DNA of 6,431 nucleotides from Bradyrhizobium sp. (GTDB lineage Bacteria > Pseudomonadota > Alphaproteobacteria > Rhizobiales > Xanthobacteraceae), in assembly GCA_028290305.1 (NCBI GenBank), contig JAQGKC010000413.1, positions 1-6,431 of the forward strand, written 5' to 3'. The notes under the pieces were generated by a model, which saw only the letters and a program-made list of their open reading frames with translations, did no database searches and was not told where the DNA came from. Position numbers and translations under genes: made by a program. This document shows positions 1-6,121 of this stretch, piece by piece. Position 1 is the stretch's first letter; each line of letters opens with the position of its first letter.

Positions 1-60
1 TACTGAGCGCGGTGTTTGCGCGGCAGACGCAACAACGCACATCTCGCGAAAGCTTTAGTC

Positions 61-78
61 GACGCCCACGCGGGCGTC
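61..78 (-). terminator. Hairpin just downstream of the sugar-phosphate transferase gene; possible terminator
   Basis: A perfect 7-bp inverted repeat (GACGCCC at 61-67, GGGCGTC at 72-78) with a 4-base loop lies right after the minus-strand stop codon at 80-82. The flanking TAGT and ACTA extend the stem if one C is bulged, which would draw the stop codon into the structure. In the minus direction no run of T follows, so this is not a classical intrinsic terminator. It may act as a 3' end stabiliser or weak terminator. Confidence 0.35.
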
Positions 79-79
79 A

Positions 80-1636
80 CTAGTAGGCATTCCGATGCCT
101 GAGCACCTCCACCACGGTCCGAAACAGGATCACGATGTCGAGGCCTAGCTGCCAGTTGCCGATATACCAAAGGTCCAGATCGAGCCGCTTTTTCATCGAT
201 TCGATCTGCGCGGTCTCACCCCGACAGCCGTGGATTTGCGCCCAGCCGGTAATCCCAGGTTTGACATGATGTCGATAGGCGTAGTCCGCAATGACGCGGC
301 TATACTCGTCGTCATGCGCCAGAGCATGCGGCCGCGGCCCCACCAAGGACATGTCGCCAATCAGAACATTGAATAGCTGCGGCAACTCGTCGATGCTTGT
401 GGTCCGCAAGATACTCCCGAACCGCGTCACACGAGGGTCGTTCCGCTTGGCCTGACTGACGGCTGCGCCATCCTCCATCACGCGCATGGTGCGGAACTTA
501 AGGATCTGAAAGCGTTTCGCGTTGAAGCCGGAGCGCTGCTGGCGAAATAGCACCGGCCCCGGCGAATCAAGCTTGATCAGCAAGGCCGTGACGAGCATCA
601 GCGGCGCCAGCAGCAATACAGCTGCGAGCGCACCGGTGATATCCAGAACACGTTTGGCGAATTGTTCAAGATCGGTGAGCGGCGTCCGCTGGATTTCGAT
701 CGACAGCGTGCGGCTGACCGAAAATGCCGAATGGTTTGTCAGGTACCGAACCTTCCGATCCGGCAGCAGCTGCACGGGAAGAGGCGAACTCCTCAGCCTC
801 TCTCGAATGAGCTCAATGGTTCGCGTGTCGTTCCAGTTCAGCGCGAGGACGATCTCTTCGGCGTTGCGCTCGCGTGCCACGACCAGAGCATCGTTGAGCG
901 AGGCCGAGATGCTGTTGTGGGCGGCGAGCGACCAGCTGCCGTTGTGCGGCAGTGCGATGCGCGCAATTTCGGTCAATCCAAATCGTCTGAGCAGATCAAT
1001 GTGGCTGATGACAGCAAGCTCGTCGCGCAATCCGACCAGCACGATCCGTTGACCTTGCACCCGCCCCGTGCTGACCGCCCACGACAATGCCTTCTTCATC
1101 AGGCTACGCGAGGCGAATAAAAACACTAGCGCGAGCCCGAAGAAACTCAAGATCGCGCCGCGAGAAAAGTCGACGCCAATCTTGAAAAGGAATGCCACAA
1201 GGGCGAGCGAAAGGCTGGTCAAAAGCCAATGCCACAGCGCGTCGGTCGTGTCGCTCCGACCGAACGAAAGAAGCTCAGCGGCTTGATAAAATCCGGACGA
1301 TCGTCCAATCAGCACATAGACAAGCGCGCCAGCTGCACCCGCACCTACGTGAAAATGCAAGTTCCAGGGCGCTCCCGAAATCAGGACCTCATAGCCCTTT
1401 GCTCCGAGCACGCTCGCCAACAGAATGGCTGCGGCATCGACAACTGCAAACGCGCGCCCGATCGCCGAGCAGGGAATATGTACGGCCGGCGCCTCGCTCT
1501 GCCGGTTGTCATTTCGCCCATCGGCAGCTAGTGCCTTGTTCGCAAGGTCCTGCTGAGGCGCGGACAAGGCTCGCGCCCTGCTCTCCCCCCGATGATAAGT
1601 GTTCAGGCGCACATCTGAACCCGCAAGAAGCGCCAT
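80..1636 (-). CDS. Undecaprenyl-phosphate sugar-1-phosphate transferase (WcaJ/ExoY-type polyprenyl glycosylphosphotransferase)
   Basis: Inner-membrane enzyme that transfers a hexose-1-phosphate from a UDP-sugar, probably glucose or galactose, to undecaprenyl phosphate, the first step of exopolysaccharide repeat-unit synthesis. The 518-residue protein has a polar N-terminal tail (1-60), four membrane helices (about 62-80, 97-112, 134-152, 160-177), then a Rossmann-like central domain starting near RIVLVGLRDE (197-206). The catalytic bacterial sugar transferase domain follows: a hydrophobic helix at 331-355 broken by Pro345, probably re-entrant as in PglC, then DSPGP (357-361), KFRTM (380-384), the presumed catalytic Asp416-Glu417 in DELPQ, SLVGPRPH (430-437) and KPGITGWAQIHG (459-470). 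All family hallmarks are intact and the length fits the long WcaJ class. The ATG at 1636 is supported by GGAGG five bases upstream. The central domain lacks the usual GxGxxG, which is common in this family. Sugar specificity cannot be read from sequence. Confidence 0.95.
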   Translation of the reverse strand: MALLAGSDVRLNTYHRGESRARALSAPQQDLANKALAADGRNDNRQSEAPAVHIPCSAIGRAFAVVDAAAILLASVLGAKGYEVLISGAPWNLHFHVGAGAAGALVYVLIGRSSGFYQAAELLSFGRSDTTDALWHWLLTSLSLALVAFLFKIGVDFSRGAILSFFGLALVFLFASRSLMKKALSWAVSTGRVQGQRIVLVGLRDELAVISHIDLLRRFGLTEIARIALPHNGSWSLAAHNSISASLNDALVVARERNAEEIVLALNWNDTRTIELIRERLRSSPLPVQLLPDRKVRYLTNHSAFSVSRTLSIEIQRTPLTDLEQFAKRVLDITGALAAVLLLAPLMLVTALLIKLDSPGPVLFRQQRSGFNAKRFQILKFRTMRVMEDGAAVSQAKRNDPRVTRFGSILRTTSIDELPQLFNVLIGDMSLVGPRPHALAHDDEYSRVIADYAYRHHVKPGITGWAQIHGCRGETAQIESMKKRLDLDLWYIGNWQLGLDIVILFRTVVEVLRHRNAY

Positions 1637-1641
1637 CGCCG

Positions 1642-1646
1642 CCTCC
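1642..1646 (-). promoter_or_regulatory. Ribosome binding site of the sugar-phosphate transferase
   Basis: On the minus strand GGAGG is followed by five bases (CGGCG) and then the ATG at 1636-1634. This strong Shine-Dalgarno match fixes the start of the transferase. Confidence 0.75.
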
Positions 1647-2077
1647 GAACAGGTCTAGATGGTTGAATGAAAACTAGTCCGCAAAAGTCGGAACACCACG
1701 TGACGAACAGTTCGCGACCCAAAACGAAATCGCACTCGCATGGCCTTATCCCCGCAACAAAATTGTCCCAAAGCGCCTAACGATCAAATTAAATTCCCGC
1801 CATCGCCACAGCGTAGTCACAATGACGCGTTGCTGCAATACTAAAAATTGTGCAAAACTCTTCTTCGTCCGATTGATTGCAAAAAATCTTGACTGCAGAT
1901 CTCCGTGAATTTGCTTAAGATTCGCTCCCGAACAAAATACGACACGCATTTCCACGCCTCCATTCCCTTTCCAATTTGTCGATCGGTGCGGCAACTTGGC
2001 AACACCCGTACCCGCTGCACAGGAACCGCCACCGAAGGCGCTTGAAACTTTCATCTCGATCAGCCGATGGCTGGTTC

Positions 2078-2082
2078 AGGAG
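2078..2082 (+). promoter_or_regulatory. Ribosome binding site that decides the start of the Wzy-like gene
   Basis: AGGAG is followed by nine bases and a GTG at 2092. The frame is also open upstream to a TTG at 1996, but that start has no comparable Shine-Dalgarno and would add a proline-rich 32-residue tail in front of the first membrane helix. The GTG at 2092 is therefore preferred. Confidence 0.65.
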
Positions 2083-2091
2083 ACTCCCATT

Positions 2092-3411
2092 GTGACGAAG
2101 ACGTCGAACGCACCAGTCCTCTCGGCGCTGCTCTTTCTTCTGGTTGCTGAAACGCCCGTCCTCGCGATCAGTTCCAGCAGAGTTGGCATGCCGATCGCGG
2201 CGATGATCATTGCGACGACAGTCCTGCTGTTGCCTCGCGCGCCAAGAAATGACGTGCACCAGAGCGTCGCCATTTGGAGGCCGTTGGCTGCCCTGGCCGC
2301 CCTCCCCGCGGTTTGGATGCTGCTACAGATTGTCCCCACGCCATTGGGGTGGGTCGCGCATCCGATCTGGCAAAGCGCGGCGGCTGCATTACCAGAATTG
2401 CATTCCGGCCATGTCAGCATTGATCTCGGATCAACACTGCGCGCTTTGGCGCAATATTTGGGCGTGGTGGCGCTGGTTTTCGCAACATGTGCGCTGGCAC
2501 GCGACCGGGAACTCGCGGAAAAGATCCTCTTTGCGCTCTGTACCATCTCGGTTTTGGTCGCGTTCGAATTGCTCCTGTTCTGGAACGGAGCATCCCTGGA
2601 ACTCGGAGCGCCTAATCCAGGTTTCCCGGACAATCTCGTGGCCTCGACATCGCTCGGCACGATACTCAATCTTGCGTTCATGGTGCGCACCGCCGAACGA
2701 TATGAAACGAAGGCAGGACCTCAGGCACTGGCGCGGCGAACATTTGTGCTTCTGCTTATTCTGGGCGCAGCGGGTGCCTTCTTATGTTTATTCGCAACTT
2801 GGGTTTCCACGACCATCAACGTGGTAATTGCGGTTGGCTTTGGCTGCGTGGCGTTCGTCCTCGTTATTGTGCTGCGACGGCTCCACGTTGGCCGCTGGAC
2901 CGCAGTGACAATTTGCTCGGCCGTTGTCATCCTGTGTTTCGGTGTGATTGTCTTGAGGTTCGCCGGCAATTCATCGATGCCGCTCCTCGTTCGATTGGCG
3001 CAAGCGAGCTCTGCCGATGCAGGCGCGGCGATGCAGCGCTTGCTGTCTGACGCAAGCTGGGCCGGGGCCGGGGTTGGGAGCTACCAAGCCTTAGCAGCCA
3101 CCTATCGGAACGCTGCCGGGTTGCCGTCGGCCGCTCCCGTCAATACCATTTCATCAGTCATTCTAGGTTGGGGTTACCTCGGCGTCTGCCTTCTAGCGGC
3201 AGTGTTCGCTCAGCTCTTGGTCCTGCTGTTCCGTGGCGCGTTTGCGCGTGGACGAGACGCGTTCTTTGCGACGGGTGCCGCGGCGTGTCTTGTGACAATG
3301 ATTTGTGAAGCCTTCTGCGATGCAAGCCTCACCGACGCAACCTTCGAAATCCTAGCGGCGATCATTGTTGGGCTGGGTCTAGCGCAAACCGTGGGGCGCC
3401 AAGGCAGATAG
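2092..3411 (+). CDS. Polytopic membrane protein of the Wzy / O-antigen ligase (WaaL) type, probable polysaccharide polymerase
   Basis: Probably an inner-membrane enzyme that joins lipid-linked repeat units at the periplasmic face. From the GTG at 2092 the product has 439 residues and about 11-12 hydrophobic segments (among them 7-26, 33-48, 64-83, 116-136, 146-164, 217-236, 240-261, 269-289, 355-381 and 416-431). The long loop between the 269-289 and 355-381 segments carries W-AGAGVGSYQ (323-332), which matches the GxGxGxF/Y signature of the O-antigen ligase/polymerase superfamily, followed by VNT (350-352) and GWGYLGV (359-365), which correspond to the HN...E.G..G part. The histidine normally found before the Asn is Val here. 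The divergent sugar-phosphate transferase and the downstream TPR-like gene support a polysaccharide role. Polymerase, ligase and an inactive relative cannot be separated by sequence. An alternative TTG start at 1996 gives 471 residues. Confidence 0.75.
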   Translation: MTKTSNAPVLSALLFLLVAETPVLAISSSRVGMPIAAMIIATTVLLLPRAPRNDVHQSVAIWRPLAALAALPAVWMLLQIVPTPLGWVAHPIWQSAAAALPELHSGHVSIDLGSTLRALAQYLGVVALVFATCALARDRELAEKILFALCTISVLVAFELLLFWNGASLELGAPNPGFPDNLVASTSLGTILNLAFMVRTAERYETKAGPQALARRTFVLLLILGAAGAFLCLFATWVSTTINVVIAVGFGCVAFVLVIVLRRLHVGRWTAVTICSAVVILCFGVIVLRFAGNSSMPLLVRLAQASSADAGAAMQRLLSDASWAGAGVGSYQALAATYRNAAGLPSAAPVNTISSVILGWGYLGVCLLAAVFAQLLVLLFRGAFARGRDAFFATGAAACLVTMICEAFCDASLTDATFEILAAIIVGLGLAQTVGRQGR

Positions 3412-3426
3412 GAGCCCATAACATCA

Positions 3427-3452
3427 AGGGCTGCTGGTGAGCTTGCAGCCTT
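3427..3452 (+). other. Hairpin in the gap after the Wzy-like gene
   Basis: GGCTGC (3429-3434) pairs with GCAGCC (3445-3450) around a 10-base loop, and a G-T and an A-T pair extend the stem. No T run follows, so it is more likely an mRNA processing or stabilising element, or chance, than a strong terminator. The next gene on the same strand starts about 85 bases further on. Confidence 0.3.
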
Positions 3453-3503
3453 CGTTCGATCCGTCAGGGATCCGGAATGACGATTGACGCCTCGTGCAAC
3501 TGT

Positions 3504-3520
3504 TTCGCTCTAAGGGCGAA
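3504..3520 (+). other. Small hairpin abutting the ribosome binding site of the TPR-like gene
   Basis: TTCGCTC (3504-3510) pairs with GGGCGAA (3514-3520) with one G-T pair and a TAA loop. It ends one base before the AAGG (3522-3525) that serves the ATG at 3536. It could influence translation, but the stem is short and there is no comparative support. Confidence 0.25.
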
Positions 3521-3521
3521 C

Positions 3522-3525
3522 AAGG
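3522..3525 (+). promoter_or_regulatory. Ribosome binding site favouring the ATG at 3536
   Basis: AAGG lies ten bases before the ATG at 3536. The alternative GTG at 3494, the first possible start after the in-frame TGA at 3485, has no recognisable Shine-Dalgarno and would add 14 polar residues. Confidence 0.45.
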
Positions 3526-3535
3526 TAATTTACCT

Positions 3536-4222
3536 ATGAGTTCCATGTCGATGCCGAACACTGTCCAGGGCTGGCTGCGAATTGCAACGATGCTGACCGC
3601 GGCTTTGCTGAGTTGCTTTGCGATTGCCACGTTCCTCGCCGAAACCTTTGCACCAAAACCTCCACGCTTTCCTCGCGATCCCGCGTCTCAAACCGTTGGC
3701 AATGCTTCAAGCCCGTTTGCTGAGTGGATTGCGGGCGTAGCACCGCTCCGTGGCGACCTGTTGAGCGCTGTCGCATTTGCGCGCGCTGCCCGGCTTGCCC
3801 AAGCTGGCAAAGCGTCGGCCTCGTCAGACTTGTCGACAGACCGAGAGAGTACAATTTCGCTGGCCAAACAGTCGCTGTCTCTTGCGCCGTATTCATCATC
3901 CACTTGGTTGTTACTCGCGAGCCTCCAAGCTCAGGCATCGGACCGCGCCGCGGCCGCTGAGGCATTGAAGATGTCTTATCTGACGGCGTCGGCGGACTTC
4001 GACATCATCCCAGCGCGTCTTGGCGTCTTTGCGACAGTCGCGACAAAGGCGGATGATCTGAGTGACCTCGCACGCGGGGATATTCGGCTGATCTTGACCT
4101 ACCGCTCCGACCTGAAGGCCGCCATCTCGGAGGCCTATGCCAAGGGCTCCCCCGAAGGCAAGGAACTGACCTACGAACTCGTATACTCTCAGGATCCCAC
4201 ATTGGCGGCGACATTGCGATGA
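3536..4222 (+). CDS. Membrane-anchored periplasmic TPR-like protein next to the Wzy-like gene
   Basis: A 228-residue protein of no certain named family. One hydrophobic segment (about 15-36) follows a short N-terminus, so it is probably a type II signal-anchored protein with its body in the periplasm; a cleavable signal peptide is less likely because no clear AxA site follows. A proline-rich linker (40-50) leads to an alpha-helical domain. Residues 105-150 look like a TPR unit: helices around ISLAKQSLSLAP, STWLLLASLQAQ and RAAAAEALKMSYLTA, with the spacing and small/large hydrophobic pattern of TPRs. The C-terminal part (155-228) is also helical and less characteristic. It lies 124 bases after the Wzy-like gene on the same strand, which suggests co-transcription. 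Inference: an accessory subunit for polymerisation or export of the polysaccharide. The start could also be GTG 3494 (242 residues). Confidence 0.7.
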   Translation: MSSMSMPNTVQGWLRIATMLTAALLSCFAIATFLAETFAPKPPRFPRDPASQTVGNASSPFAEWIAGVAPLRGDLLSAVAFARAARLAQAGKASASSDLSTDRESTISLAKQSLSLAPYSSSTWLLLASLQAQASDRAAAAEALKMSYLTASADFDIIPARLGVFATVATKADDLSDLARGDIRLILTYRSDLKAAISEAYAKGSPEGKELTYELVYSQDPTLAATLR

Positions 4223-4548
4223 CGCGCTGTCGCACGCAGGTCCACGATCAAAGAGAAAACGATCAAGGGATCCCGCGCCCATACGTCCAGTTTCGATCTT
4301 TTTGAGGGCCCACCACATGGCCTCGGAATCCGCACTGGATGACCCGCTTCGCTCGCGCTGATAGAGCGCCCGGCTGTGTGCCTTCGGATTCTGGTACCAA
4401 CGGCGTTGAGATTACAGGCGATGTCTCAAAGTTCCTTGATCTGTGCATGGCATTTGCCGCGCCAGGTAGTTTTCCAATTGGCCTGCGCGACAGAATGACG
4501 TTAACCTCCAGCGCGTCAACTGCTGGTGTTCAGGTCAGATGAGCGCAT
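4223..4548. other. Intergenic region without a supported gene; leader of the L,D-transpeptidase
   Basis: These 326 bases carry no convincing coding sequence. A 67-codon frame (4339-4542) has no Shine-Dalgarno and an unremarkable composition. Small elements seen are a direct repeat ACGATCAA (4244-4251 and 4259-4266), the palindrome GGGATCCC (4267-4274), a short hairpin GCGCT/AGCGC (4355-4369), an inverted repeat TTGAGA/TCTCAA (4406-4411 and 4424-4429) and CCAATTGG (4474-4481). The region should hold the terminator of the polysaccharide unit and the promoter of the transpeptidase, but I could not identify a consensus pair. Confidence 0.4.
4406..4429. repeat. Short inverted repeat upstream of the L,D-transpeptidase
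   Basis: TTGAGA (4406-4411) and TCTCAA (4424-4429) are perfect inverted copies separated by 12 bases, about 120 bases before the transpeptidase start. It could be an operator or a small hairpin; six bases per arm can also arise by chance. Confidence 0.25.
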
Positions 4549-6066
4549 ATGCCGCCTAGTTGTTCGAGCGCGTTGTCTAAGCAGACGTGGTTGCGGCCCG
4601 CTCGGCTCGCCATTGCCGGTTTGGTCACGCTGCTCGCGACGATGGAGCAGGCGAACGCGCGAAGCCGTGGCAACGAATATGCCCTCGAAGTGATCGAATC
4701 GCGCGAAGCCGGTGAGCCGATCATGGCCATCGTATCCTTACAGAAGCAACGCATCACCGTGTATGACGCCAACAGTTGGATCTTGCGGGCTCCGGTGTCG
4801 AGCGGTCAACGAGGCCGCGAGACGCCTGCGGGAATTTTCAGCGTGATCCAAAAGGACGCCGAGCATTACTCGAATCTCTATGACGACGCCTTCATGCCTC
4901 ACATGCAACGCCTCACTTGGTCCGGTATCGCGCTCCACGGTGGCGCGTTGCCGGGCTATCCGGCGTCCCATGGCTGCGTGCGGATGCCCTTCGATTTCGC
5001 CGCACGCCTGTTTGATGCGACGCAGCTTGGCCTGCGCGTGATCGTCGCACCGACCGATGCCACGCCCGCTGAGATCCGCCATCCGTTTCTGTTCCAGCCA
5101 AGGCCAGCCGACGAGGAGGTCGCGCGGGCACGGATCGTCGAGGCGGATCAAGCAACCCGGAAAGCCGATCAGGCGAGAGGCGCCGCCGGACAGGCGTATC
5201 GAGAGGCCATGCAGGCCATGGTACCGGTGCGCGCCGCGGAAAATCTGAAGTTGAGAGCCGAGGCCCAATTGGCCGCCAATGAAGCGGACCTTGGCGCCGT
5301 AAACTCGGTTGAGGTGGTGAGACAACAGGCTATGGACGCCAAGGCCAAAATCGCCGCCAGGATCTTGGAACTTCAAGACCAGTTGTCTGCCGCCAAGGCC
5401 GAGCTGCAGCCAAAGCTCGACGCGCTTGCCGCGGCCCGCGACGCAGCGGTCGCGGCAGAAGCGGCACGGGCTTCCGCAGCGGACGCGGCGCGCCAATCTG
5501 AACGCACCCATGAACCCGTCTCGGTGCTCATCAGCCGCAAGACCCAGCGGCTCTATGTCCGTCAAGCCTTTGAGCCGATCTTCGATGTGCCGGTCACGGT
5601 CCTAGATGCCGATCGTCCCATCGGGACCTATGTCTTCACGGCGCTTGAGCCGAGCCACGACGGTACCGACCTGCGATGGAACGCCGTCGCCCTGAACGAC
5701 GGCGACAAGCTCTCCGACACCGGTGACCCTCACGGCGCTTCATCCGGAAACCATGGTCGCGACGAGAAGCCGAGTCTCACGGGTTTGAGCAGCGCGAAGG
5801 CTGCGCTCGATCGAATCGTCATTCCCCAAGATCTATTGAGCCGCATCCCAAACATATCGCCGCGTTCGTCATTGATCGTCACGGACGAAGCGCCGAGCAC
5901 TGAGACCGGCAAGGGGACTGATTTTGTCGTGGTGATGAGCGACGCGCCGCAGGGCGGCATCAAATTCCGACAGCGCGGCTCGCCCATCGAGTACGGCCAC
6001 GCGCGCCCTCGCGACCGCCTTCCCTATTGGAATATGCCGACCATAGGACGCCTATCCCCTTGGTGA
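4549..6066 (+). CDS. Exported L,D-transpeptidase (YkuD domain) with coiled coil and second YkuD-like region
   Basis: Periplasmic peptidoglycan enzyme. YkuD enzymes form 3-3 cross-links between stem peptides or attach proteins to them through a cysteine. The 505-residue product begins with a signal peptide: Arg16/Arg19, a hydrophobic core AIAGLVTLLATM (21-32) and a likely cleavage after Ala37 (A-N-A). The YkuD domain spans about 57-167, with IVSLQKQRITVYD (61-73), ETPAGIFSV (91-99), His130 in HGG, and S140-H141-G142-C143-V-R, so the catalytic Cys143 and both histidines are present. Residues 186-320 are Ala/Glu/Lys/Arg/Gln-rich and heptad-like, hence a long coiled coil. The C-terminal part (321-505) begins with a YkuD-like strand pattern but has no SHGC motif. 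The ATG at 4549 gives a sensible signal peptide, although the Shine-Dalgarno is weak. The architecture resembles proteins of Bradyrhizobium-type bacteria. The 326-base gap upstream suggests its own promoter. Confidence 0.9.
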   Translation: MPPSCSSALSKQTWLRPARLAIAGLVTLLATMEQANARSRGNEYALEVIESREAGEPIMAIVSLQKQRITVYDANSWILRAPVSSGQRGRETPAGIFSVIQKDAEHYSNLYDDAFMPHMQRLTWSGIALHGGALPGYPASHGCVRMPFDFAARLFDATQLGLRVIVAPTDATPAEIRHPFLFQPRPADEEVARARIVEADQATRKADQARGAAGQAYREAMQAMVPVRAAENLKLRAEAQLAANEADLGAVNSVEVVRQQAMDAKAKIAARILELQDQLSAAKAELQPKLDALAAARDAAVAAEAARASAADAARQSERTHEPVSVLISRKTQRLYVRQAFEPIFDVPVTVLDADRPIGTYVFTALEPSHDGTDLRWNAVALNDGDKLSDTGDPHGASSGNHGRDEKPSLTGLSSAKAALDRIVIPQDLLSRIPNISPRSSLIVTDEAPSTETGKGTDFVVVMSDAPQGGIKFRQRGSPIEYGHARPRDRLPYWNMPTIGRLSPW

Positions 6067-6121
6067 CCGGGTGACGCAGTCCGTGGCGCCGATACAAGTC
6101 CGATGCGCTTCCTCGCCCGGT

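Larger units (their letters stand above)
1637..2091. promoter_or_regulatory. Divergent intergenic region with presumed promoters of both polysaccharide units
   Basis: No convincing gene lies in these 455 bases, which separate two divergent transcription units and must carry both promoters. The part from about 1779 to 1960 is clearly richer in A+T than its surroundings. Visible elements are CACGTG (1697-1702), the odd palindrome CGAACAGTTCG (1704-1714), TTGCTGCAA (1830-1838), TTGTGCAA (1848-1855) and TTGCAAAA (1877-1884). A possible plus-strand -35, TTGACT, lies at 1889-1894, with only a poor -10 (CTTAAG, 1914-1919) at a long 19-base spacing. I could not place a reliable minus-strand promoter. 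The AT-rich stretch could bind a MucR/H-NS-like regulator, known to control polysaccharide genes in rhizobia, but that is inference. Confidence 0.5.

Noticed and set aside
1192..1677. 161-codon plus-strand frame
   Set aside because: It is antisense to the N-terminal part of the sugar-phosphate transferase, with a low-complexity Arg/Ser/Pro-rich product and no domain signal.
1691..1708. Possible LexA box made of two GAAC half-sites
   Set aside because: Alphaproteobacterial LexA sites need GAAC-N7-GAAC; here the spacing is ten bases, and the neighbouring genes are not SOS genes.
1746..2054. 102-codon minus-strand frame in the divergent intergenic region
   Set aside because: The region is partly AT-rich and promoter-like, and the product has no recognisable feature.
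2076..2690. 204-codon minus-strand frame
   Set aside because: Antisense shadow of the Wzy-like gene, whose membrane-helix pattern and superfamily motif show the true frame.
4351..4398. tRNA-like stretch: a D-arm-like GCTC/GAGC hairpin, then a GGCTGTG anticodon-like part and a TTCGGATTC...ACCA-like end
   Set aside because: No acceptor stem pairs, the anticodon arm does not close, and the whole is far too short for a tRNA. At most a remnant, more likely chance.
4339..4542. 67-codon plus-strand frame ending just before the transpeptidase
   Set aside because: No Shine-Dalgarno, no hydrophobic segment or motif, and ordinary composition. Kept as non-coding.
4738..5565. 275-codon open frame on the minus strand
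   Set aside because: It lies entirely opposite the well-supported L,D-transpeptidase; long antisense frames are common in high-GC genes, and its Cys/His/Arg-rich product looks like a shadow.
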